This document shows, in pieces, positions 1-6,813 of a stretch of DNA of 64,000 nucleotides. A model generated the notes under the pieces. The model saw only the letters and a program-made list of their open reading frames with translations, had not been told where the DNA came from and searched no databases. The position numbers and the translations under genes are program-made. Source of the DNA: Deltaproteobacteria bacterium (GTDB lineage Bacteria > Desulfobacterota > Binatia > HRBIN30 > JACQVA1); assembly GCA_016210005.1 (NCBI GenBank), contig JACQVA010000006.1, forward strand, positions 1 to 64,000. The letters run 5' to 3'. Every line of letters starts with the position of its first letter. The first letter of the stretch is position 1.

Positions 1-935
1 ATGCCGATCAGGCCGACAGCGACGGCGACGGATTAGGCGATGCTTGCGACTACTGCGCCGGCGCCGGCCGCTACGACTGGGACGGCGACGGTATCTGCTG
101 CGGCGACGTAAACCAGCCGGCAGACAACTGCTGCGATCACTTCAACCCAGACCAAGCCGACACCGACCAAGACGGCGTCGGCGACCTCTGCGATGGTTGC
201 CCGGGAGCCGGCGGCACCGACTATGACGGCGACGGCGTTTGCGACGGCGCCGACAACTGCACTTACAACGATCCCTGCTGGTGGTGGCCCTGTCCGTACA
301 ACCCGGCGCAAACCGACTGCGACGGCGACGGCGCGGGCGATGCCTGCGATCCGGATACCGTCGACAGCGACGGCGACGGCACCGCAGATGCCTGCGACAA
401 TTGCCCGAACTGGAACCCGAACCAGAGCGACTGTGACGGAGACGGCAGCGGTGACACCTGCGACCCGGACACCGTCGACAGCGACGGCGACGGTATCGCC
501 GACGGCTGCGACAACTGCCCGCGAGCCCACAACTGGGAACAGTACGACTGGGACTTCGACGGCGTCGGCGACGCCTGCGACAACTGCCCCACCGACGCCA
601 ACCCCGATCAGGCCGACAGCGACGGCGACGGTATCGGCGACGCTTGTGACAATTGCGTCGGCCCAGGGCTGGACGCTGACGGCGACAGCGTTTGCGACGC
701 TGCCGACAACTGCCCCTGGCAGTGGAATCCCGACCAAGCCGACAGCGACGGTGACGGCTTTGGCGATGCTTGTGATAACTGCGTTGGACCAGGAACGAGG
801 GATGACGACGGCGACGGCGTCTGCGACGGCGCCGACAACTGCCGCTACCGGCGTGAGTGCTGGTGGGGCGACTGGAACTGCGCCTACAACCCCGATCAGG
901 CCGACGCCGATGGCGACGGCCTCGGCGACACCTGT
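1..935 (+). repeat. Degenerate tandem repeats encoding Asp-rich TSP3 units
   Basis: The sequence gacagcgacggcgacggt and close variants recur many times here in one reading frame, encoding DSDGDG cores followed by a CD or DNC cysteine. It is a coding repeat array inside the secreted protein, a likely place for recombination-driven length change and assembly error. Confidence 0.75.
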
Positions 936-2390
936 GACCATTGCGGCAACGGCAGCCGCGATTACGGCGAGCAGTGCGACGACGGCAACAGCGACAACAA
1001 CGACGCCTGCAAGAACAACTGCACCCGTAACGTCTGCGGCGACGGCGCCGTCAACCCCGCCGCCGAGCAATGCGACGACGGCAACACCAGCAATAACGAC
1101 GCCTGCAAGAACAACTGCACCTGGAACGTCTGCGGTGACGGTCTCGTCAACCCCGCCGCCGAGCAGTGCGACGACGGCAACGGCAACGACAACGATGCCT
1201 GCCGCAATGACTGCAACCTGAACGTCTGCGGCGACGGCGTGCTGCTCCAAGACGTGGAGTTGTGCGACCTGGGGGCCGCCAACGGCGCGCCGGGCTCGTG
1301 TTGCAGCGCCAACTGCACCGTGCTCGCGGCCGGGGTCGAGTGCCGCCAAGCCGCGGGCGCTTGCGATGTCGCCGAGGTTTGCGATGGCCAGAGCCCGCTC
1401 TGCCCCAACGACAGCCTGGCGCCGCCGACCACCGAGTGCCGGCAGGCGGCGGGCGAATGCGACGTGGCGGACTTCTGCACCGGCTACGACGCGGCTTGCC
1501 CCGGCGACACCAAGCAGCCTCCCGGCGTCGCCTGTACAGATGACGGCAACGTCTGCACGCAGGACGTCTGCGACGGCAACGGCCAGTGCGCTCACCCCGC
1601 CGGCAACCAAGGCGCGGTCTGCCGTGTAGCCGGCGGCGAGTGCGACCAGCCGGAAGTGTGCAGCGGTACCAGCCGGGAGTGCCCGGCTGACGTGAAGAAG
1701 CCACGCAATACCCTCTGCACGGATGAAGGCAACGCCTGTACGCGCGACATCTGCAACGGCACGAGCAACGCCTGCCGGCATCCGGCGGGCAACGGCGGCG
1801 CGGTCTGCCGCGCCGCCGCCGGCGGCTGCGACGTCGCCGAAGTATGCAGCGGAACCAGCGCCACCTGCCCGGCGGATGGGTTCAAACCCACCGCCACCGT
1901 GTGTCGTGCGGCGGACGGCGTTTGTGACGTAGCGGAGATGTGTACCGGCAACAGCGGCGCTTGCCCGGCCGACGGCTTTGCGCCGGCCACCAAGCAATGC
2001 CGCGCCTCGGCGGGCGAATGCGATGTGGCCGAGTTCTGCACCGGCAGCGGGCGCAACTGCCCGGCGGACCGCTTCAAGGACAAAGGCGCCGCTTGCACGG
2101 CCGACGACAACCTCTGCACCAAGGATATCTGCAACGGCAGCAGCGCGCTGTGCCGGCATCCGCGGCGACCCGACGGCGCGCCCTGTGGCGACGGGCGCAT
2201 CTGCCAAACCGGAGTATGTCAAAGCAAGTCGACGCCGACACCGACGCACACCCCGACCCCGACCGCAACACCACGCCTGAACCCGACCCGCACGCCGACC
2301 CGCACCCCGACGCGTACCCCGACTTCAACACGGCGCCCGACCCGCACCCCGACGCCCACTGTCACGCGAGCGATAAACGAATCGCCATGA
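1..2390 (+). CDS. Secreted Cys-rich modular protein (TSP3, DUF4215-like and disintegrin-like repeats), 5' end outside window
   Basis: The open frame runs from base 3 to TGA at 2388-2390 (about 795 codons) with no stop, so the start lies upstream. Residues 1 to about 310 are Asp-rich calcium-binding thrombospondin type 3-like units (D-x-D-G-D-G-x-G-D-x-C-D). Residues about 313-443 hold Myxococcus-type Cys-rich repeats (CGDG...EQCDDGN...C). Residues about 444-740 hold six disintegrin-like units (CR-x3-G-x-CD-x2-E-x-C-x-G...CP-x-D) alternating with three CT-x-D-x-N-x-CT units. The last 50 or so residues are a Thr/Pro/Arg low-complexity tail with no sorting signal that I recognise. By family knowledge such proteins are extracellular and calcium-stabilised; a role in adhesion is only inference. 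The domain reading is strong, the function unknown. The GC-rich repeats also open long antisense frames, which are not genes. Confidence 0.85.
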   Translation, partial: ADQADSDGDGLGDACDYCAGAGRYDWDGDGICCGDVNQPADNCCDHFNPDQADTDQDGVGDLCDGCPGAGGTDYDGDGVCDGADNCTYNDPCWWWPCPYNPAQTDCDGDGAGDACDPDTVDSDGDGTADACDNCPNWNPNQSDCDGDGSGDTCDPDTVDSDGDGIADGCDNCPRAHNWEQYDWDFDGVGDACDNCPTDANPDQADSDGDGIGDACDNCVGPGLDADGDSVCDAADNCPWQWNPDQADSDGDGFGDACDNCVGPGTRDDDGDGVCDGADNCRYRRECWWGDWNCAYNPDQADADGDGLGDTCDHCGNGSRDYGEQCDDGNSDNNDACKNNCTRNVCGDGAVNPAAEQCDDGNTSNNDACKNNCTWNVCGDGLVNPAAEQCDDGNGNDNDACRNDCNLNVCGDGVLLQDVELCDLGAANGAPGSCCSANCTVLAAGVECRQAAGACDVAEVCDGQSPLCPNDSLAPPTTECRQAAGECDVADFCTGYDAACPGDTKQPPGVACTDDGNVCTQDVCDGNGQCAHPAGNQGAVCRVAGGECDQPEVCSGTSRECPADVKKPRNTLCTDEGNACTRDICNGTSNACRHPAGNGGAVCRAAAGGCDVAEVCSGTSATCPADGFKPTATVCRAADGVCDVAEMCTGNSGACPADGFAPATKQCRASAGECDVAEFCTGSGRNCPADRFKDKGAACTADDNLCTKDICNGSSALCRHPRRPDGAPCGDGRICQTGVCQSKSTPTPTHTPTPTATPRLNPTRTPTRTPTRTPTSTRRPTRTPTPTVTRAINESP
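2270..2362 (+). repeat. Low-complexity Thr/Pro-coding repeat
   Basis: Short units of the type cgcaccccgacg repeat and encode the TRTPTRTPT tail at the C terminus of the secreted protein. A similar Thr/Pro linker occurs in the exported beta-helix protein at 20403-22535, so the motif is shared among secreted proteins of this genome. Confidence 0.7.
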
Positions 2391-2466
2391 GAGCGATGCC
2401 CCCGCGTCTGCGACAAGGGACAGCGGCCGAGCTTCAGGTCAGGGGGCAGAGCCGGAAAAAGTGCCT

Positions 2467-2498
2467 CCCTCTCCCCGCATGTTTTCGCGGGGAGAGGG
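2467..2498. terminator. Strong GC-rich hairpin between convergent genes
   Basis: A perfect 12-bp stem (ccctctccccgc at 2467-2478 with gcggggagaggg at 2487-2498) encloses an 8-base loop. It lies between the secreted protein (+) and the SDR gene (-), so it could end transcription from both sides. There is no T-run. The ccctctccccgc / gcggggagaggg core also resembles a short dispersed palindrome common in high-GC genomes, so it may be a repeat rather than a dedicated terminator. Confidence 0.5.
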
Positions 2499-2612
2499 TC
2501 GGGGTGGTCGGGGGGAGGGGCTTGTGTGTGTCCGGTCCCAAGAGGCCCAGACGGAGCGGCCTTGGAGATCACCCCTTGAAATGAGAAGTAGGGCGAAGAT
2601 GATGCGCGCGGT

Positions 2613-3446
2613 TTAGTGCCGCAGGGCTCGCAAGCGCCGCAAGAACTGTGTGCGCCAGAACCACATCGCCAGCCCTGGGCTGAGGCGGGTCAGCCACCAG
2701 CCGAAGCGGCCGAGCGGTCCAACCACGATGATCGCTTTGTTCTTCTCCACGCCGCGCAGGATGACACCGGCGCAGGCGGCGGGCGCCATCGGTTTTCCCG
2801 AGGCTATCAATGCGCGCACGCCCTCGCCGTCGACGGCGCGCATCTCGGTGGTGTGGAGGATCGGGGTATCAATCAGCCCGGGGCATACCACGCTGACGCG
2901 CACACCCAGATCGGCAGCCTCGACCCGCAGGGCGCACGACAGCCCGACCACCGCATGCTTCGAAGCGGTGTAGGAGACTTCCATCGGTGCCGGCGTCAGT
3001 CCCGCCAGCGAGGCGGTGTTGATGATGTGCCCGAAACCTTGCCGCAGCATGCGCGGATAGGCCGCGCGCACACCGTGGATCACACCCCAGAGATTGACGG
3101 CCAGCACCTTGTGCCAGTCGGCTAAGGTGGCGTCGCGCTCTTCGGCCAACACGCCGATGCCGGCGTTGTTGAACAGGTAGTCGAGCCGCCCGTGCTGCTC
3201 AACCACGCCGGCGACCAGCGCTTCGACGGCCTCCCAACTGGTGACATCAACGGCGTGCGCCTGCGCTTGGCCGCCGGCGGCGGCAATCGCGGCCGCCACC
3301 TCCGCGGCCCCGCTGCCGTTGCGATCGGCGACCACCACCGTCGCCCCGCGCTGGCCCAGCTCTTTGCACAGAGCCTGCCCGATCCCCGACGCACCGCCGG
3401 TGACAACCGCCACCGCCTCCCGAAACGCGCGCATGTGCGCCGGCAT
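2613..3446 (-). CDS. SDR family NAD(P)-dependent oxidoreductase
   Basis: Classical short-chain dehydrogenase of about 277 aa. The N terminus has the cofactor motif TGGASGIG, then NNAG, a catalytic Ser in NTASLAG and the Y-x3-K pair in YTASK. The C terminus is hydrophobic and basic (GWWLTRL, FLRRLRALRH), which may attach it loosely to the membrane. The start is placed at 3446 because its ATG shares one base with the TGA of the upstream monooxygenase gene (TGATG), implying translational coupling; an in-frame ATG at 3473 and another at 3434 are alternatives. It is the last gene of a minus-strand run with the ABM gene. The substrate cannot be told. Confidence 0.88.
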   Translation of the reverse strand: MPAHMRAFREAVAVVTGGASGIGQALCKELGQRGATVVVADRNGSGAAEVAAAIAAAGGQAQAHAVDVTSWEAVEALVAGVVEQHGRLDYLFNNAGIGVLAEERDATLADWHKVLAVNLWGVIHGVRAAYPRMLRQGFGHIINTASLAGLTPAPMEVSYTASKHAVVGLSCALRVEAADLGVRVSVVCPGLIDTPILHTTEMRAVDGEGVRALIASGKPMAPAACAGVILRGVEKNKAIIVVGPLGRFGWWLTRLSPGLAMWFWRTQFLRRLRALRH

Positions 3447-3745
3447 CACTTCTTGCCGGCCAGCTCCTCCCACATGGTGATCTCCGGCCGGCCCTCCAAC
3501 AGGCCGCCGACGGCGCCGAAGAACTGCTGCATCGCCTCGCTGCCACCGTGGGCCGCAAAGGCGGCCTGGTCGGCGTAGACTTCGTAGAACATGAACTCAC
3601 TCGGGTCGCCGGTCGAACGGTGCAGGATGTACACCGGCGTGCCGGCCTCGTTGGCTTTGACGTGAGCAATCATCTTGTCGGCGGCCTGGCGAAAGGCGCC
3701 CTCGCTGCCGGCCTGCACCTTTAACTTCGCGATTACGGTCATCAT
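3446..3745 (-). CDS. Antibiotic biosynthesis monooxygenase (ABM) domain protein
   Basis: About 99 aa and a single ABM/dimeric alpha-beta barrel domain: it opens MMTVIAKLKV, has EFMFYEVYAD in the middle and ends in the EITMWEEL strand. The family includes cofactor-free quinol monooxygenases such as YgiN and stress proteins that act as dimers. The start is fixed by an AGGAGGGA Shine-Dalgarno at 3751-3758, five bases before the ATGATG at 3745; the longer frame upstream is not needed. It overlaps the SDR gene by one base, so the two proteins are probably made together, which would suit oxidation followed by reduction of a small aromatic or quinone. The substrate is inference. Confidence 0.85.
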   Translation of the reverse strand: MMTVIAKLKVQAGSEGAFRQAADKMIAHVKANEAGTPVYILHRSTGDPSEFMFYEVYADQAAFAAHGGSEAMQQFFGAVGGLLEGRPEITMWEELAGKK

Positions 3746-3829
3746 GGCATTCCCTCCTGGCGTTGGTCGGTACCGGCCCGACTCGATACACGGTCGGCCG
3801 AGCGCTGCCAATACCCCATAACCGAGGCG

Positions 3830-4240
3830 TCATGGAGACGGCGTCGGCTGGGCCACCGCCTTCATGCCGCCCAAACTCACCCGCAGAGCATCGCGGCCGT
3901 CGGGCAGTTTGGTCCGCCCGGCGGCGCGGAACTGCAGCTCCACGCGCCGGCCACTGAGGTACTTGCCGTACACCCCATCGGCGGCCTGGCCGTACACCAG
4001 CAACAAGTGCTGGTCTGGGTCGCCGGGGTCGGCCAGGTCGAGCCAGGCCCCGTCTTTGGCGGTGCCGGCCGCCACCACGTCGGCAACCAGGTGCAGGTTG
4101 CCGGCCGGTAGCGCGGCCGCGCCGCTCAGTGTCACGGTGCTCAGGTGGCGAAATACCGAGTCCTCACTCCGCGCCGGCGGCGAACAAATCACTGCCGCCA
4201 CCAGCAAGCCGACAATTGCCCCGACCCAGCGCTCACGCAT
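3830..4240 (-). CDS. Small exported protein of unknown function
   Basis: About 136 aa. It starts at 4240 behind GGAGGA at 4245-4250 (four-base spacing). The N terminus, RERWVGAIVGLLVAAVICS, is a clear signal peptide with a likely cleavage near ARS-ED. The mature part is rich in beta-type segments (LHLVADVVAAG, HLLLVYGQAADGVYGKYLSG, RVELQFRAAGRTKL) and ends in a Pro/Thr tail (QPTPSP). I do not recognise a family. It sits 83 bases after the F420 oxidoreductase gene and before the ABM gene on the same strand, so co-transcription is likely. The upstream extension of this reading frame over the F420 gene is a shadow. Confidence 0.6.
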   Translation of the reverse strand: MRERWVGAIVGLLVAAVICSPPARSEDSVFRHLSTVTLSGAAALPAGNLHLVADVVAAGTAKDGAWLDLADPGDPDQHLLLVYGQAADGVYGKYLSGRRVELQFRAAGRTKLPDGRDALRVSLGGMKAVAQPTPSP

Positions 4241-4323
4241 GTCATCCTCCAGCCCGCGGTCTCGAATGACACGCGGCGGCGGCGCGGGCAAGTCAGGCGC
4301 GGGGGGGCAGTCCTCAGCGCTTA

Positions 4324-4992
4324 CTAGATCTTCAGGCCGATGATCTGGATCGAGGTGATGGCGTGGTAGCGGCGATTGAGGTTGAGCAGCAGCGCGGTGA
4401 TGCTCTCCAGCCGGCGCGAGTTGACCAGCGAGCCGGCGTCGATCGGGCGCAAGTTGGGCATGCGGTGTACTAGATCGACGATCTGCTGTTTGGACTGGTC
4501 GTGGTCGCCACACAGAATCACGTCGCCCGCCAGCGGGTGGTGCAAGTGCAGCAGCTCTTCGGCGCTCAAGTTCTTGAAGGCGCTGACCACGTGCGCTTGC
4601 GGCACCATCTGCTGGGTGAGCTCGCCGACCGAGCCGGCGGGTACGGGTTCGAGCTTGAACACTCCGTGTCTTACCTGCAGCGGGTTGACGACGTCGAGGA
4701 TGATCTTGCCGGCCAGCTGCGGGCGGAGCTCGTGCAGGGTGTGCTCCAAGCCGGCGAAGGGGACGCACATGGCGACGATTTCGGCGCGGTCTGCGGCCGC
4801 GGCGTTCTCGCAACCTTCGATGTGTGCCCCCGGCCGCAACAAGTGCAAGCGGTAACGTTCTTTCTCGGCGGCGGCCTCGGCGCGGGCTTGCTGGCGCGAG
4901 CCGATGATGACGCTCTCACCCGCTAGCGCGCAGCGCAGCGCCAGCCCCATTCCTTCGGGACCCGTGCCCCCAATAAACGCAATCCGACCCAT
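4324..4992 (-). CDS. npdG: NADPH-dependent F420 reductase (F420:NADP oxidoreductase family)
   Basis: About 222 aa. The Rossmann loop GGTGPEGMGLALR at the N terminus and IIGSR right after it are the family's NADP-binding signature. Further family segments are LDVVNPL, VVSAFKNLSAEEL, VILCGD and the C-terminal LLLNLNR. The enzyme moves hydride between NADPH and the deazaflavin F420. The start is taken at ATG 4992, preceded by GGGGGAG; an in-frame GTG at 5013 would add seven residues. Together with two LLM-class oxidoreductases in the window (14387-15313 and 42055-42993) it indicates an F420-using cell. No F420 biosynthesis gene is visible here. Confidence 0.85.
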   Translation of the reverse strand: MGRIAFIGGTGPEGMGLALRCALAGESVIIGSRQQARAEAAAEKERYRLHLLRPGAHIEGCENAAAADRAEIVAMCVPFAGLEHTLHELRPQLAGKIILDVVNPLQVRHGVFKLEPVPAGSVGELTQQMVPQAHVVSAFKNLSAEELLHLHHPLAGDVILCGDHDQSKQQIVDLVHRMPNLRPIDAGSLVNSRRLESITALLLNLNRRYHAITSIQIIGLKI

Positions 4993-5108
4993 GGCTCCCC
5001 CGGGAACGCTCACTGGTACGTTGGCAGCGAACGCCTAGCACACTGCCCGCCCGGAGCAAGACACGGCGTGGCTGCTGATCGCGTCGGGTAACGCAGAGGA
5101 CAAGACAC

Positions 5109-5137
5109 GGGGGCGGACCGTAGCAACGTCCGCCCCC
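5109..5137. terminator. GC-rich hairpin downstream of the 5175-6575 gene
   Basis: A perfect 10-bp stem (gggggcggac / gtccgccccc) with a 9-base loop lies about 40 bases after the minus-strand stop codon at 5175. It is placed like a terminator for that gene but lacks a T-run, so efficiency is uncertain. Confidence 0.5.
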
Positions 5138-5174
5138 CTTGCAGAACCAACCAACGACCGCCGGCGGCCGTGAC

Positions 5175-6575
5175 TTACGGGAAGCGCGCCGTCATGTTGC
5201 CGGCGGTGTCGATCTGCGCCATCGAGCCGGCGAAGGTCACCAGTTGTGATGGGCTGATGGTGGTATCCTTGAACGCAAACAGCCCCGAGGTCAGGCCCGC
5301 CACCGAGCCGCGATAAATCAGTGTCCCGCCGGCGTTGAGCGCCGGCCCGAGGTTGGCAGCCAATGTCAGCTTCCCACTGCTGAGCGCGGTGTCGGTGAAG
5401 CCTTGACGCATCACATCCCAGTAGGAGTTGCCAATCAGGAAGAGCGCCTTCGTGGTTGGCCCGCCGGTGATCTTGCCTTGGAAGGCCATGTGGAAGGCCG
5501 GATAGGGATCGCCACTGGCCGCGTCAAACGGGGTGGAGGGTGCAAAGTCGGCGTAGGTACCGCCGATCGGGGTGGCGCTGCCCTCGATGCCCCAAGGCAC
5601 CGGGTGGGGCGCGCCGCAGCCATCGGCAATACCCAGCTCTATAGCCGTGTCGCTGGTGCTTGGGCCGCCGCGACCCTTGGCGCGATACATTGCCGAGGGC
5701 ACCTCGGGCAAGTACCCACCCCCGGCGGCGATTTCCATCGAAGCCGAGAATTTATCGTACACCGAGCCGCCGAACGCCCAGTTGGGCGCGCACGACGGGT
5801 CGCCTTCACGGGCGACCACGTAAAAACCGAGCACCGAGCTCCAAACCATGATGGCGGTATCGTTACTGTTGACGATGCCGCCGCCGGTGATCTTGGCGCG
5901 AAAAGCAATGTGCGGGATAAACGCCCCGCCGGAGATCGGGTAGCCCCTGGCCGACACCTTGGCCGTAGCGGGGAAGTCGCCAAAGGTCGCGCTCCCGGGG
6001 AACGGTGCCGGTGCCGCGGTCGCACCTTCGACCGCGATCGCGGTGAGTGAGAGCAGGCCGTAACTGGCGGCCGGATCGAAGACGGCGTGAAAGATCCCGG
6101 TGTCGGTGCCCAGGCCGGTGATCTTTGACACGAAGAACACGTGCACCTTGCACGTTGCCGGGCCGGTCTCGATCACGATGGCCGGATTGCGGCCATCGAG
6201 GGGCGCAAACGTGCCGCCGGCCGGGGTGGTGGCACCTTCGAGGATGCCGTCGTAGATCGTGTCTGTGCCGCCGTCATAGAGAAAGATGCCGGTGTTCGGT
6301 GCGCTGCCGCTCAGCTCGGCCGAGAAGGCGGCGACCGAAAGCGGATTGACGCCGCAGGCGCCGCCGCCGGCGGCATAGGCCAGCGGTGCCTTAACGGTGC
6401 CCGGAAAGCTCTGAAACACCCGCCCCGAGAACGTTCCCGTCGCGCGCGTGTCGCCTTGCACCGCCAGACCGAGCCAACGACCCGTACTGGCCGCGCGGTA
6501 CATGAAGCCGCTCGCCTGTGCCGCTTGGGGCGTTACCAACACAGTGATAAGGAATCCGAGAACTGCTCGCTTCAT
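5175..6575 (-). CDS. Exported repeat protein of unknown function
   Basis: About 466 aa. The start is ATG 6575 behind an AGGAGGGGAG Shine-Dalgarno. The N terminus KRAVLGFLITVLVTPQAAQA is a signal peptide. The mature protein has four or five similar units of about 80 residues. Each carries an aliphatic strand ending in a phrase such as FRAKITGGG, FVSKITGLG or FQGKITGGP, then a turn with NDTAIM, DTGIF or DTAIE and an EG(S/A) segment before a small aromatic turn. This pattern suggests a beta-propeller or stacked beta-sheet protein; similarity to the VAREGD-type repeat proteins of environmental bacteria is my impression only. No catalytic motif is seen. Confidence 0.7.
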   Translation of the reverse strand: MKRAVLGFLITVLVTPQAAQASGFMYRAASTGRWLGLAVQGDTRATGTFSGRVFQSFPGTVKAPLAYAAGGGACGVNPLSVAAFSAELSGSAPNTGIFLYDGGTDTIYDGILEGATTPAGGTFAPLDGRNPAIVIETGPATCKVHVFFVSKITGLGTDTGIFHAVFDPAASYGLLSLTAIAVEGATAAPAPFPGSATFGDFPATAKVSARGYPISGGAFIPHIAFRAKITGGGIVNSNDTAIMVWSSVLGFYVVAREGDPSCAPNWAFGGSVYDKFSASMEIAAGGGYLPEVPSAMYRAKGRGGPSTSDTAIELGIADGCGAPHPVPWGIEGSATPIGGTYADFAPSTPFDAASGDPYPAFHMAFQGKITGGPTTKALFLIGNSYWDVMRQGFTDTALSSGKLTLAANLGPALNAGGTLIYRGSVAGLTSGLFAFKDTTISPSQLVTFAGSMAQIDTAGNMTARFP

Positions 6576-6587
6576 TCTCCCCTCCTG

Positions 6588-6613
6588 GGCACCGCCGAGG
6601 TGCCGGGTTTTTT
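6588..6613 (+). terminator. Intrinsic-terminator-like hairpin in the leader of the 5175-6575 gene
   Basis: On the plus strand GGCACC (6588-6593) and GGTGCC (6599-6604) form a 6-bp stem with a 5-base loop, followed by GGG and six T. This is a textbook terminator facing toward mutS. On the minus strand the same bases are the leader just upstream of the ribosome site of the exported repeat protein gene, so the hairpin could instead influence its translation. No plus-strand gene ends here. Confidence 0.4.
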
Positions 6614-6813
6614 GTTCGATAGTGACCGAGCCTAAGGGATAACTGCTGCCGGCGTCAAGCGAAATCTGCACGGGTTCGGAAGTGATGCTGGACGAGCACT
6701 AGGCGGGTGGCGCGCGGGCCGTGCCTTGCGCCGGCCGAGAGTTGCCGCGCCCGCCCCGGGGTGCCAGAATCCGCCGCCATGCAGCCGCCCGCCGCCGGCG
6801 TTGTGGAACGCCG

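Noticed and set aside
1..935. CRISPR-like array from regularly repeated bases
   Set aside because: The repeats are in frame, degenerate and coding (DSDGDG...C), with no constant repeat and unique spacers.
33..2249. 738-codon minus-strand open frame, Ala/Val-rich
   Set aside because: It is the antisense of the Cys-rich repeat protein. The translation is low-complexity AVAVAV repeats that mirror the GAC/GGC codons of the plus strand, while the plus strand shows clear domains.
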